Shown here: positions 18,505 through 26,941 of the stretch, in pieces
Layout of the letters: each line of letters begins with the position of its first letter
How positions within the stretch are numbered: the stretch's first letter is position 1
NCBI GenBank assembly: GCA_002480495.1
Contig: DLCG01000019.1
Coordinates: 129,514 to 163,431 of the forward strand
Direction of reading: 5' to 3'
Origin: Rhodobiaceae bacterium UBA7804
GTDB taxonomy: Bacteria > Pseudomonadota > Alphaproteobacteria > Parvibaculales > Parvibaculaceae
Length of the DNA: 33,918 bases
The notes under the pieces: model-generated
The model's input: only the letters and a program-made list of their open reading frames with translations
Databases searched by the model: none
Told to the model about the DNA's origin: nothing
Made by a program: the position numbers and the translations under genes

Positions 18505-19284
18505 ATGACTGCCTATGAAAACGTAACGATCGAGAAAAAAGGACCGGTTGCGCTTGTCCGCTTCGATCGCAGGGGTGCGCGCAACGCCTTCAATCAGCAG
18601 ACGATACTCGAGCTCACCGATGTCGCACGGTGCTTTCAGGACGATCTCGAAACGCAGGCGGTCGTGCTCACCGGTACGCGGGAAGCCTTTTCGGGCGGAA
18701 TCGATCTGAAGGAGCGGGCAAGCCGCGCCGTAACCGCCGGTACCGACCTCGAGCTGCGTCAGGTTTATTATCGCGGCGTGAAGCTCTGCCAGGCTTGGGA
18801 GGACATGCCGCAGATCACCGTCGCGGCCATCGAGGGCATGGCGGTGGGGGCGGGTGTCGCGCTGCCGCTTGCGCTCGATTGGCGCGTCATGGGCAAGGGC
18901 GCGTTTCTCTATGTTCCCGAAGTGAAGATCGGCATCAACCTGCAATGGGGCGCGCTGCCGCGCCTTATCACGCTGGTCGGTCCTGCGCGCGCGAAGCGCA
19001 TCTGCATTCTCTGCGAACGCATGGGCGCGGAACATGCGCTGGACTGGGGTCTCGTCGACGAGATCGCGGATGACGGTCATGTGGTGGAGAAGGCGATGGA
19101 GCTTGCTTCCGCCGCCGCGTCGATGCCCGCGCCCGCGGTGCGAATGGTCAAGGAGGCGGTCAACGCAACGGCCAACGCGCTTCACAAGGTGAGCGCCTAT
19201 GCGGATGCCGATCAGAGTCAGCTCTCGACCAATTTCCGGTCGGCGCAGGAGGAAAGCGAGAAATTCGTGAAGGGAAAGCGGTAG
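18505..19284 (+). CDS. Enoyl-CoA hydratase/isomerase-family protein (crotonase), atypical active site
   Basis: The 259-aa product has the crotonase oxyanion-hole segments FSGGIDL (62-68) and GMAVGAGVALPLALDW (111-126). Aligned by spacing with rat enoyl-CoA hydratase, residue Glu139 in VPEVKIG corresponds to Glu164, but the Glu144 position is Ala119. Classical hydratases use both glutamates, so this member may be an isomerase or another crotonase activity. A strong AAGGGGAGGG precedes the ATG at 18505. It lies 73 bases downstream of the PQQ-dehydrogenase gene and is probably co-transcribed. It converges on the histidine phosphatase gene with three bases between the stops. Confidence 0.9.
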   Translation: MTAYENVTIEKKGPVALVRFDRRGARNAFNQQTILELTDVARCFQDDLETQAVVLTGTREAFSGGIDLKERASRAVTAGTDLELRQVYYRGVKLCQAWEDMPQITVAAIEGMAVGAGVALPLALDWRVMGKGAFLYVPEVKIGINLQWGALPRLITLVGPARAKRICILCERMGAEHALDWGLVDEIADDGHVVEKAMELASAAASMPAPAVRMVKEAVNATANALHKVSAYADADQSQLSTNFRSAQEESEKFVKGKR

Positions 19285-19287
19285 CCG

Positions 19288-20013
19288 TCAGGCTGCCGCT
19301 TCCTTCACCTTCAGGCGCGAGGCGATTTGTTCCAGTGACAGGAGGTGGTTTCCCTCCTTCACCATGTCATAGACCGTCACGTTCAGGGCACGGAGCGTCT
19401 TGCGCCGAATCTCGCGTGTCTCGGGGTCCTCGTCGAAGTCGATCACGTTGACGCAGCAGGTATTCTGGTCGAGCGCCGCGAAGGTCGATAGCCCGGTGCC
19501 GAGCGCCCAGCCAATCACCAGCCGGTTGATGCCACCATGCGCGACGAGCGCAAGCGTTTCCCATTCGGGTTCGGCAATCAGTGTTTCGAGCGCGCCGGTC
19601 ACGCGCGCATTCACTTCCTCGAAGCTGTCGCCGCCATTGTAGCGTTCGCCGGGAATATGCGCGTTGCGGAAGGAATAGGCGAGGTCGTTCAGATCCTTGA
19701 TCTGCTCGCGGAAGGCCGGGTCGCCGCGTAGTTCGACGAAGTGATCGAGCGGCTCGATGTCGAGTCCGCGTCCCTCGAGGATCAGGCGAGCCGTCTCCAT
19801 CGAGCGCGGAAAGCTCGACGTTACCGCACGGTCGAAGGGAATCTTCTGAAGCGCCTTGCCGGTGAGGCTCGCCTGCTCGCGTCCCCAATCCGTAAGCGGC
19901 ACTGCTGCCGGATCGGCGACGCGATTGCCGCGGTCGTCCACATAGGAAACGTCGCCATGGCGAAAGAGATAGATGCGGCGGCGGCGCGAGCCGTCGAAGG
20001 CAGTGCGGAGCAT
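19288..20013 (-). CDS. Histidine phosphatase (phosphoglycerate mutase-like) family protein
   Basis: The 241-aa product has the catalytic LFRHGD near residues 16-21, the LTDWGREQA block, the TSSFPRSMETARLI segment and the second His in LVAHGGINR. These identify a branch-2 histidine phosphatase or phosphoglycerate-mutase-like enzyme; the substrate cannot be told from sequence. The start at 20013 has GAGGATA upstream. It lies 72 bases downstream of purB on the same strand and may be co-transcribed with it. Confidence 0.88.
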   Translation of the reverse strand: MLRTAFDGSRRRRIYLFRHGDVSYVDDRGNRVADPAAVPLTDWGREQASLTGKALQKIPFDRAVTSSFPRSMETARLILEGRGLDIEPLDHFVELRGDPAFREQIKDLNDLAYSFRNAHIPGERYNGGDSFEEVNARVTGALETLIAEPEWETLALVAHGGINRLVIGWALGTGLSTFAALDQNTCCVNVIDFDEDPETREIRRKTLRALNVTVYDMVKEGNHLLSLEQIASRLKVKEAAA

Positions 20014-20085
20014 GGAATATCCTCTAGGTAGCTGAATGCCGATGCCGCGCAGTATAGGCCGGAATGTGACGGGCGGGTGAACCCC

Positions 20086-21414
20086 TCATTCCGCCGCCTT
20101 GGCCATCGCGTCCTTGCCGAAGACGCGGGCGAAGATCGTGTCCACATGCTTGGTGTGGTAGCCGAGGTCGAAGCGCTCCTCGATTTCGGCATCGCTGAGA
20201 TATTTTTTCACGTCGGCATCGGCCTTGAGGAGGTCGAGGAAGTTGCCTTCGCCGCGCCAGACCGGCATCGCATTGCGCTGGACGAGGCGGTAGGCGTCCT
20301 CGCGGCTTGCGCCCTTCTGCGTCAGCGCCAGCAGCACGCGCTGCGAGTGCACGAGGCCGCCCAGCCTGTCGAGGTTCTTCTGCATCTGCTCCGGGTAGAC
20401 GAGCAGCTTGTCGATCACGCCGGTAAGGCGCGCCAGCGCGAAGTCGAGCGTCACCGTTGCGTCCGGGCCGATCATGCGTTCGACGGAGGAGTGCGAGATG
20501 TCGCGCTCGTGCCAGAGCGCCACGTTCTCCATCGCCGGAATGCTCATGCCGCGCACGAGGCGCGCAAGGCCCGTCAGGTTCTCGGTCAGCACGGGGTTGC
20601 GCTTGTGCGGCATGGCCGACGAGCCCTTCTGGCCTTCGGAGAAGAACTCCTCGGCTTCCAGAACTTCCGTGCGCTGAAGATGGCGGATTTCCGTCGCCAC
20701 GCGCTCGATGGACGAGGCGATGACGCCCAGCGTCGCGAAGAACATGGCGTGCCGGTCGCGCGGGATCACCTGCGTCGAAACGGGCTCCACTTCGAGGCCC
20801 AGCGCCTTGGCGACATGTTCTTCCACGCGCGGATCGATATTGGCGAAGGTGCCGACCGCGCCCGAAATCGCGCAGGTCGCGATTTCCTTGCGCGCATTGA
20901 CGAGCCGCTCGCGGCAGCGCGTGAACTCGGCATAGGCTTCCGCCATCTTGAGGCCGAAGGTCACGGGCTCGGCATGGATGCCGTGGCTCCGGCCGATGGT
21001 CACCGTGTCCTTGTGCTCGAAGGCGCGGCGCTTGATCGCGGCGAGAAGCTCATCCATGTCCTTCAGCAGGATGTCGGAGGCGCGGGCAAGCTGCACGTTC
21101 AGGCAGGTGTCGAGCACGTCCGAGGAGGTCATGCCCTGATGGACGAAGCGCGAATCCTCGCCGATGAATTCCGCCAGATGCGTCAGGAAGGCGATGACGT
21201 CGTGCTTAACCTCGCGCTCGATCTCGTCGATCTTCGCGACGTCGAAGACGGCCTTGTCGCCGCGCTCGCGGATGTTCTTCGCGGATTCCTTCGGGATCAC
21301 GCCGATTTCCGCCAGCGCCTCGCAGGCATGCGCCTCGATCTCGAACCAGATGCGGAACTTCGTGTCGGGTTCCCAGATTGCGACCATTTCCGGTCGCGAA
21401 TAGCGCGGGATCAT
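20086..21414 (-). CDS. purB: Adenylosuccinate lyase
   Basis: PurB acts twice in purine synthesis, cleaving SAICAR and adenylosuccinate. The 442-aa product has MIPRYSRPEMVAIW at the start, the GRSHGIHAEPVTFG block, TSSDVLDTCLN and the signature loop GSSAMPHKRNP of the fumarase/aspartase superfamily. The start at 21414 has GAGGCGC upstream. It is not in the purC-purS-purQ-purL operon, which ends about 10 kb to the left on the same strand. Confidence 0.97.
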   Translation of the reverse strand: MIPRYSRPEMVAIWEPDTKFRIWFEIEAHACEALAEIGVIPKESAKNIRERGDKAVFDVAKIDEIEREVKHDVIAFLTHLAEFIGEDSRFVHQGMTSSDVLDTCLNVQLARASDILLKDMDELLAAIKRRAFEHKDTVTIGRSHGIHAEPVTFGLKMAEAYAEFTRCRERLVNARKEIATCAISGAVGTFANIDPRVEEHVAKALGLEVEPVSTQVIPRDRHAMFFATLGVIASSIERVATEIRHLQRTEVLEAEEFFSEGQKGSSAMPHKRNPVLTENLTGLARLVRGMSIPAMENVALWHERDISHSSVERMIGPDATVTLDFALARLTGVIDKLLVYPEQMQKNLDRLGGLVHSQRVLLALTQKGASREDAYRLVQRNAMPVWRGEGNFLDLLKADADVKKYLSDAEIEERFDLGYHTKHVDTIFARVFGKDAMAKAAE

Positions 21415-21517
21415 CGGGCGCCTCGTGATGTTTGAAAGGATGAGCGGGGTTTAGCACCGGGGGGGCTGGCCCTCAAGAGGCCTGCAAAGTCCTTGAGATT
21501 GGCGGGCCTCAGGGACG

Positions 21518-21733
21518 TCAGAGGAGCAGTGTCGCCAATATCAGAGCGTCGAACACGAGCAGCCCGATTCCCATCAGTCTGAGATAGAACTTCGAAAATA
21601 TGAAGAACTCGGGCACCCCCGTTTCCCGGGCTTGCTCGATCTTTCGATCAGGGAAAAAGATGCAGCTGATCGCAACCCACGTCAAAAGACTCAAAGACAA
21701 GAACAACAAAAGAAGCGATGGTTCCTCGGCCAT
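21518..21733 (-). CDS. Small two-helix membrane protein, unknown
   Basis: This 71-aa protein has two hydrophobic segments, roughly residues 7-27 (LLLLFLSLSLLTWVAISCIFF) and 50-71, joined by a charged loop DRKIEQARETG. A strong GGAGGGGA lies about five bases before the ATG, supporting real translation. I recognise no family. It stands alone between purB and the LysR gene; the flanking spaces hold nothing else I can support. Confidence 0.65.
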   Translation of the reverse strand: MAEEPSLLLLFLSLSLLTWVAISCIFFPDRKIEQARETGVPEFFIFSKFYLRLMGIGLLVFDALILATLLL

Positions 21734-21991
21734 GACATTCCCCTCCGTTCATGCGGTCCTCCGACAGGAATGGTCGGGAGCCGCGCCGGTTTGCGTAGAA
21801 ATCCCCGAACTTGTCGCCGGATACTCCCCGGACCTCAAGTATAGTTCACACCGGCAACTGCCGCATGTCGCGCTCGGACTCCGCCGCTTCAGGGTCGTTT
21901 CTTTATCGCGTCTATGTCTCGGTGAATTTTTTGCTCGTTGTCGAGCACGTTTTGGGCAGGGTGTGCTGCCTGCTTCAAGTGGCGATCGTCA

Positions 21992-22918
21992 TCAATAGGG
22001 CCCGACCTTTCTGGCCGCCTCTGCCTTTCCGGCTTCTTGCGAAAGGAGGTCCAGCAGTCTCCCCGCCGCGCGGCCGGGCGGCGTCGTCACCCGCCAGATG
22101 GCGCCGAAGCGGTGAAGGCCAGGATGCCGGATCGCCGTGCAGTCGAGGCTCAGAAGCGAGCCTTCCTTGAGCGCCGCCCCCACCTCGTGATCGAGCGCGA
22201 AGGCCCAGCCTGCGCCCGCCTTCAGCAATTCGAGTTTCAGCGCCGCATTATCGACGATCAGCACATCCGTCGTGTGCACCCGGTAGTCGAAGCCATTGGC
22301 CGCCGCCTCGCCGCCCGCCACCACGATCTGGCGGTGGTCGTCCAGCGCCGAAAGGGGGAAGGGCGCGCCCGCCCGCGCAAGCGGGTGCCCCGGCGCCGCC
22401 ACGGTGTGCATTTCATGGGTGGCGATGTCGCGCCCGTCGACCTCCTTGCCCGAAAGTCCCGCCTCCAGGCTCACAATGCCGATCCGCGCCCGGCCCGTGA
22501 GCACCTCATCCATGATCCGCGCCTCGTGCATCATGCGGATGCGCAGGTTCACATGCGGGCTCTCGGCGAGAAGCGCTGCCGCCGCCTTTGCCAATAGTGC
22601 AGGGCTGAAGCCCGCATCGACGGCAAGCGGCAGGTCCACATCCTCCCCCTCGGTCATCGCCGCGACCCGCGCATTCAGCCTGTCGAGGCGGCGGAAGACG
22701 ATTTCGGCGTCGGAGAGCAGCGCCTCGCCCTCGGCGGTCAGTTGCGGCTTGTAGCCCGACCGGTCGAAGAGCTTCACGCCATAGGCCTCTTCGAGATTGC
22801 CGACCGCATAGCTCACCGCCGAGACGGCCCGGCCGAGCCTTTCCGCCGCGCCAGAGAAAGTGCCGGTCTCGGCCACCGCCAGAAAGGTGCGGAGCTGGTC
22901 CACCAGATTGGGGTGCAT
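21992..22918 (-). CDS. LysR-family transcriptional regulator
   Basis: The ATG at 22918 gives 308 aa starting MHPNLVDQLRTFLAVAETGT; an upstream in-frame start at 22975 is possible. The winged helix-turn-helix reads GTFSGAAERLGRAVSAVSYAVGNLEEAYGVKLFDR, broken only by family variation. It is followed by the periplasmic-binding-like effector domain, with RIGIVSLEAG and ALDDHRQIVVAGG. It is divergent from a Tat-exported amidase gene, the usual arrangement of a LysR regulator and its target, so the amidase is its probable target. The inducer is unknown. Confidence 0.92.
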   Translation of the reverse strand: MHPNLVDQLRTFLAVAETGTFSGAAERLGRAVSAVSYAVGNLEEAYGVKLFDRSGYKPQLTAEGEALLSDAEIVFRRLDRLNARVAAMTEGEDVDLPLAVDAGFSPALLAKAAAALLAESPHVNLRIRMMHEARIMDEVLTGRARIGIVSLEAGLSGKEVDGRDIATHEMHTVAAPGHPLARAGAPFPLSALDDHRQIVVAGGEAAANGFDYRVHTTDVLIVDNAALKLELLKAGAGWAFALDHEVGAALKEGSLLSLDCTAIRHPGLHRFGAIWRVTTPPGRAAGRLLDLLSQEAGKAEAARKVGPY

Positions 22919-22931
22919 GGTCTCTTTCCGA

Positions 22932-22948
22932 AAATCTGAAAATGATTT
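22932..22948. promoter_or_regulatory. Candidate LysR-type binding site
   Basis: AAATC-N7-GATTT forms a perfect 5-bp dyad in the AT-rich 127-base divergent region between lysR and the amidase gene. It resembles the ATC-N9-GAT class of LysR sites but with a seven-base spacer. Further GAT words follow to 22973, so the assignment is weak. Confidence 0.35.
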
Positions 22949-23045
22949 CTGATCTTTTTCGATTTTTCGGATCATGTCTACGCGCTAGCGTCACCCATCG
23001 AAAGAATCGCGGGCCGAAGCTCGCGGCAAAAAGGAGGAAGTGGTG

Positions 23046-24536
23046 ATGGGCTTGGAGCTTTCCCGGCGGACTTTCCTGAAATCGACGGCGGCGACGGCGC
23101 TTGCCGCGGGCGCCTATGGCGCGGGCCTTCGTCCGGCGCTGGCCGCGCCGGAACTCGCGAAGCTGGATGCGCTCGCGCAGGCCGAACTCGTCGCGAAGGG
23201 CGAAATGACGGCGCTCGACCTCGTCAATGCCGGCATCGAACGCATCGAGCAGGTGAACCCGAAGGTCAATGCCGTCGTGACCGAGTTCTATGATCGCGCC
23301 CGCGAGGCGGCGAAGGGCGAGCTTCCGCAAGGCCCCTTCACCGGCGTGCCGAACCTCGTGAAGGATCTCGACAATCTCGCGGGTACGCGCGCCACTTCCG
23401 GTTCGCGTCTTTTCGCTGACAACATCTCCAAGGAGACCGATCCGCTCATCGCCTCGGACCAGGAGGCGGGCTTCGTCATGGTCGGCAAGAGCAACACGCC
23501 GGAATTCGGCCTTCTCGGTACGACTGAACCGCTCCTTCTCGAACCCTGCCGCAATCCCTGGAATCTCGAACATTCGACGGGCGGTTCGTCCGGTGGCGCG
23601 GCGGCGGCCGTCGCGTCGGGCATGGTGCCGCTCGCCCACGCGACGGATGGCGGCGGCTCCATCCGCATTCCCGCGTCCTGCTGCGGCGTCTTTGGCCTCA
23701 AGCCCAGCCGCGGCCGCATCTTCCTCGGCGGGCGCAATCTGCCGGGCGATATTGGTGTACAGCATTGCGTCAGCCGTTCCGTGCGCGACAGTGCGACGCT
23801 GATGGATCTTTCGGAGATGAAGGGCGAGAAGGCCGTGCTCGCGCCCATCGGCCGCGTCGAAGGGCCGGGCAAGAAGCGCCTCAAGATCGCGTTCAATACG
23901 GAGAATTATTATGGCGTCGAGCCGGATGCCGATGTGAAGGCAGCCATCGAGGAAACGGCGAAGCTCTGCGCCGATCTCGGCCATGAAATCGTGCCGGTGA
24001 AGAACCCGGTCGATGGCCGCGCCTTTATCGACGCCTTCCTCACCGTCTGGGCCTCCGGTCCCTCGCAGCTCGTCGCGCTGGCGAAGGAAAACGGTGTCGA
24101 TCCCGAAGCCGTGCTTGAGCCCTGGACCATCGGTCTCGCGAAATATTACGACGCGAAGCCTGCCGACGCGCTCGAAGTCTCGCTCAACCATTTCGCGGAA
24201 GTGACGGCGAAGACGAAAGCCTTCATGGCGGATTACGATGTGTGGCTGACGCCGGTTCTCGCCTCCGCGCCGCCGAAGCTCGGCGAGCAGGCGCCGACCG
24301 TTCCCTTCGACACGCTCTACGAGCGCACCGTCGAATATGTGAGCTACACGCCGCTCCACAATGTCGTCGGCACACCCGCGATGTCGGTGCCGCTCTCGTG
24401 GAACGATGCGGGTCTTCCCATCGGCTCGCAATTCGCCGCGCCGCTCGGCGGCGAGAAGGTGCTCTACGAACTCGCCTTCGAGCTCGAACAGGCGCGCCCT
24501 TGGGGCAGCAAATACGCTCCTGTCTTCGCGGGCTGA
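23046..24536 (+). CDS. Amidase, amidase-signature family, Tat-exported
   Basis: The 496-aa product starts at the ATG at 23046 behind AAGGAGGAAG. It begins with a twin-arginine signal, SRRTFLK followed by a hydrophobic Ala-rich stretch and a likely cleavage after ALA near residue 33. The amidase-signature domain shows Lys106 (VPNLVKDLDN), the cis-Ser in GGSSGG (Ser181) and the nucleophile Ser205 in DGGGSIRIPA, a full Ser-cisSer-Lys triad. It should hydrolyse an amide or aryl-acyl amide in the periplasm; the substrate is unknown. It is divergent from lysR and ends at a hairpin terminator. Confidence 0.92.
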   Translation: MGLELSRRTFLKSTAATALAAGAYGAGLRPALAAPELAKLDALAQAELVAKGEMTALDLVNAGIERIEQVNPKVNAVVTEFYDRAREAAKGELPQGPFTGVPNLVKDLDNLAGTRATSGSRLFADNISKETDPLIASDQEAGFVMVGKSNTPEFGLLGTTEPLLLEPCRNPWNLEHSTGGSSGGAAAAVASGMVPLAHATDGGGSIRIPASCCGVFGLKPSRGRIFLGGRNLPGDIGVQHCVSRSVRDSATLMDLSEMKGEKAVLAPIGRVEGPGKKRLKIAFNTENYYGVEPDADVKAAIEETAKLCADLGHEIVPVKNPVDGRAFIDAFLTVWASGPSQLVALAKENGVDPEAVLEPWTIGLAKYYDAKPADALEVSLNHFAEVTAKTKAFMADYDVWLTPVLASAPPKLGEQAPTVPFDTLYERTVEYVSYTPLHNVVGTPAMSVPLSWNDAGLPIGSQFAAPLGGEKVLYELAFELEQARPWGSKYAPVFAG

Positions 24537-24556
24537 CGCAATTTCATCTGACGATG

Positions 24557-24589
24557 AAGCCGTCACGCAGCAATGCGTGGCGGCTTTTT
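24557..24589 (+). terminator. Intrinsic terminator after the amidase gene
   Basis: A 13-bp stem AAGCCGTCACGCA/TGCGTGGCGGCTT (one T:G wobble) closed by GCAA runs into a T-tract, 20 bases after the amidase stop. Confidence 0.85.
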
Positions 24590-24631
24590 CGTTTGGGCGT
24601 CTTCATATGGGCACGGCTCGGTTCCGATTTA

Positions 24632-24648
24632 GTATAGCAGTGCTATAG
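24632..24648. promoter_or_regulatory. Upstream copy of tandem TetR operator
   Basis: GTATAGC-AGT-GCTATAG is an inverted repeat with six perfect inner pairs and one outer mismatch. Its centre lies 25 bases from that of the downstream copy, about two and a half helical turns. Confidence 0.7.
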
Positions 24649-24656
24649 ACTCGTCA

Positions 24657-24673
24657 GTATAGCGGTGCTATAC
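24657..24673. promoter_or_regulatory. Downstream copy of tandem TetR operator
   Basis: GTATAGC-GGT-GCTATAC is a perfect 7+3+7 inverted repeat ending seven bases before the tetR ATG. It leaves no room for a normal Shine-Dalgarno, so the transcript may be leaderless or start inside the operator. Confidence 0.75.
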
Positions 24674-24680
24674 AGGCTTC

Positions 24681-25256
24681 ATGGATACGAAAGCGACATT
24701 GGTGGCGGCGGCTCTGAAGCTCATCGAGCAGGAGGGCGAGGCGCATTTCTCGACGCGGGCGGTCTGCGATATCGCGAAAGTGAAAGCGCCGACGCTCTAT
24801 CACCATTTCCGCAGCGCCGACGGTCTGCTGAATGCGGCGATTGCCGAAGCATTCGAGCAGTTCCTCATGTCGAAGCGGTCGGCAATCCAGTCACCGGATC
24901 CCGTCGCGGCGCTCATTGAAGGCTGGGACAACTATGTGGGGTTTGCTGCGGCTCGCCCCCGCCTTTACGCGGCAATGATGGCGCGTTTCCTCTCTGGTGC
25001 TGACTTGCCTGCGGCCCGGGAGGGACAAGCGATGCTCCGCCATCGCATCGCCCAGATCGAGGCTGCAGGCAGGTTGGCAATCGCGCCTGAGGCGGCTGCT
25101 CAGGTCATCTGGGCCTCAGTCAATTCGGCGGCGATGTTGTTTCTCTCCGGCGCGCTCCAGCCGGACATCGCGATGGGAACACCCGACGCCGCCACCGTCG
25201 AGAGCCTGCGCGACTGCGCCATCGAGACAATCTGCAAATCAAAACTGCCGGAGTAG
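24681..25256 (+). CDS. TetR-family transcriptional regulator
   Basis: The 191-aa product starts MDTKATLVAAALKLIEQEGE, with the helix-turn-helix FSTRAVCDIAKVKAPTLYHHFRSADGLL, a clear TetR DNA-binding domain. The C-terminal part recalls the TetR_C groups without a clear match. Two tandem palindromes precede the ATG, so autoregulation is expected. An SDR gene starts four bases after its stop, so the two form an operon and the SDR is a likely regulated product. Confidence 0.92.
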   Translation: MDTKATLVAAALKLIEQEGEAHFSTRAVCDIAKVKAPTLYHHFRSADGLLNAAIAEAFEQFLMSKRSAIQSPDPVAALIEGWDNYVGFAAARPRLYAAMMARFLSGADLPAAREGQAMLRHRIAQIEAAGRLAIAPEAAAQVIWASVNSAAMLFLSGALQPDIAMGTPDAATVESLRDCAIETICKSKLPE

Positions 25257-25260
25257 ACCC

Positions 25261-26247
25261 ATGAAGATTTTTGTCACCGGCGGGTCCGGCTTTCTCGGCT
25301 CGCGCCTCATCCCCAAACTGGTCGCGGAAGGTCATGAAGTGTTTGCCATGGCCCGCTCATCACCGGCCGACGACAAGGTGCTGCCGCTCGGCGCGAAGCC
25401 CGTTCGCGGTGACATGGACAATCTCTCCGGCTTTGAGATGCCGCAGGTCGATGCGGTGATGCACCTGGCCGCATACTTTCATTTGGCCGGTCCGCGCGCG
25501 CCCTATTTTCGCGTCAATGTGAACGGCACGAAGTCTCTGCTGAAGGCTGCGCAAAAGGCCGGTGTTTCGTCGTTCATTTATTTGACGGCAGCGGCGGTCA
25601 TCATGGACGATCGCGGCTCGCCTGTCCGCAATGCCAATGAGAGTGCCCGTACCTTTCCACGCAGTTTCTCGCCTTATATTGCAAGCAAGGCGAAGAGCGA
25701 GGCGGGCGTGCTTGCAGCCAACAGGCCCGGCTTCCGTACCATCGCCATTCGTCCGCCGGGCATCTGGGGGCCGGGCGATGCCTTCAGCCGGAACATCCCG
25801 CATGCGATCGAGTCCGGACAATTCGCCTTCATTGCGCGCGGCGACTATCCCTATTCCACCTGCCATGTCGATAATGTTGCCGAAGCGCTGATCTGCGCGC
25901 TTCAGCGGGGCGAAGGCGGCAAGGCCTATTTCGTTCGGGATACGGACAACACCACTTTCCGCGCATTTGTCGACGGGCTGGCAAGGTTGCAGGGACTCTC
26001 GATCGACAAGCTGCGTTCGGTTCCCTATTCGGTAGCCTTTCTTATGGGGCGCATGATGGAAATTGGCGCAAGGCTCAGGAGGTCAGGTGAGGACCCTCCG
26101 CTGAGCCGGACGATGGTGCGCATGATCGGTCGCGAGTTCACTATCGACGACAGCGCTGCCCGAGACGAGCTTGGTTATGTTGGGAAGGTCTCGCGAGAGG
26201 AGGGGCTCGCTTCCTATTCGTCGATCAGATCAGGCCCAGCGATCTGA
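25261..26247 (+). CDS. NAD(P)-dependent epimerase/dehydratase (extended SDR)
   Basis: The 328-aa product has the N-terminal Rossmann motif TGGSGFLG (6-13) and the catalytic Tyr139-x3-Lys143 pair (YIASK). It has RPPGIWGPGD and HVDNVAEAL, as in extended SDRs of the 3-beta-hydroxysteroid dehydrogenase and dihydroflavonol reductase branch. Substrate is unknown. It starts four bases after tetR and is probably controlled by it. Its 3' end overlaps the convergent radC by 23 bases. Confidence 0.9.
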   Translation: MKIFVTGGSGFLGSRLIPKLVAEGHEVFAMARSSPADDKVLPLGAKPVRGDMDNLSGFEMPQVDAVMHLAAYFHLAGPRAPYFRVNVNGTKSLLKAAQKAGVSSFIYLTAAAVIMDDRGSPVRNANESARTFPRSFSPYIASKAKSEAGVLAANRPGFRTIAIRPPGIWGPGDAFSRNIPHAIESGQFAFIARGDYPYSTCHVDNVAEALICALQRGEGGKAYFVRDTDNTTFRAFVDGLARLQGLSIDKLRSVPYSVAFLMGRMMEIGARLRRSGEDPPLSRTMVRMIGREFTIDDSAARDELGYVGKVSREEGLASYSSIRSGPAI

Positions 26248-26926
26248 AACTCGCATGGCGTCCCTTGCCTACGACGAGGTGGTCATGGACCTCGATTCCG
26301 AGAGGGCGTGCCGTATCCACGATCTGGCGCGTCATTTCGACATCCGCGTTGGAGGGCGTCGGATCGCCGGACGGGTGGTTATGCACGAGGATGAGCGCGG
26401 AGGCATTTAGTTCCAGTGCGCGCTTCACGACCTCGCGCGGGTAGACCGGCGTATGATCGACCGTTCCCTTCTGCTGCACCTCGTCGGCGATCAGCACGTT
26501 CTTGCGGTCGAGAAAGAGAATGCGGAACTGCTCCGTCGGATTGTGCGCCATGGATGCCGAGCAGTAGTCGAGCAGCGCATCCCAGGAGCCAATCACTTCC
26601 TTCTTCAGGACTTTTGCCTGTGCGAGACGGAGTCCGGTTTCCCTGGCAATACGAAACTCGGTGATGACCCTGTCCGAGACTTTAAGATTTGGAACGGAGA
26701 CTTCCTTCAGCCGTGTAGGCTCGGCATTGATGACTTCGGAGAACCCCCCAAATCGTGCGATGAGCGCTTTTGCGAGCGGTTTCACATCCTTTTGGGGGAT
26801 CGCGCGAAAGAGAATGAGCTCAAGCAGTTCGTAGTCGGGAAGGGCCTCGGGCGATTTGAGGAAGCGCTCGCGCAGGCGTTCCCTGTGGCCCGCATAATGC
26901 GGCTTTGCTTCGCCCCCGTCCCCCAT
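26225..26926 (-). CDS. radC: RadC-family JAMM/MPN+ protein
   Basis: The 233-aa product has the N-terminal helix-hairpin region (ALPDYELLELILF) and the JAMM metalloprotease-like motif HNHPSGD at 182-188 with Asp195 completing it. The family is widespread. The original DNA-repair assignment of RadC is doubtful, and the biochemical function is not established. It lies 15 bases downstream of map on the same strand and is probably co-transcribed. Its 3' end overlaps the convergent SDR gene. Confidence 0.93.
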   Translation of the reverse strand: MGDGGEAKPHYAGHRERLRERFLKSPEALPDYELLELILFRAIPQKDVKPLAKALIARFGGFSEVINAEPTRLKEVSVPNLKVSDRVITEFRIARETGLRLAQAKVLKKEVIGSWDALLDYCSASMAHNPTEQFRILFLDRKNVLIADEVQQKGTVDHTPVYPREVVKRALELNASALILVHNHPSGDPTPSNADVEMTRQIVDTARPLGIEVHDHLVVGKGRHASFRSLGLI

Positions 26927-26941
26927 GCGCGTTCGTTTCCG

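Noticed and set aside
20077..21435. 452-codon frame antisense to purB
   Set aside because: A mirror of the purB codon pattern, with no motifs.
22506..24566. 686-codon frame antisense to the amidase gene and running into lysR
   Set aside because: It crosses two well-supported genes and their divergent promoter region; only its end resembles LysR residues in a shifted frame.
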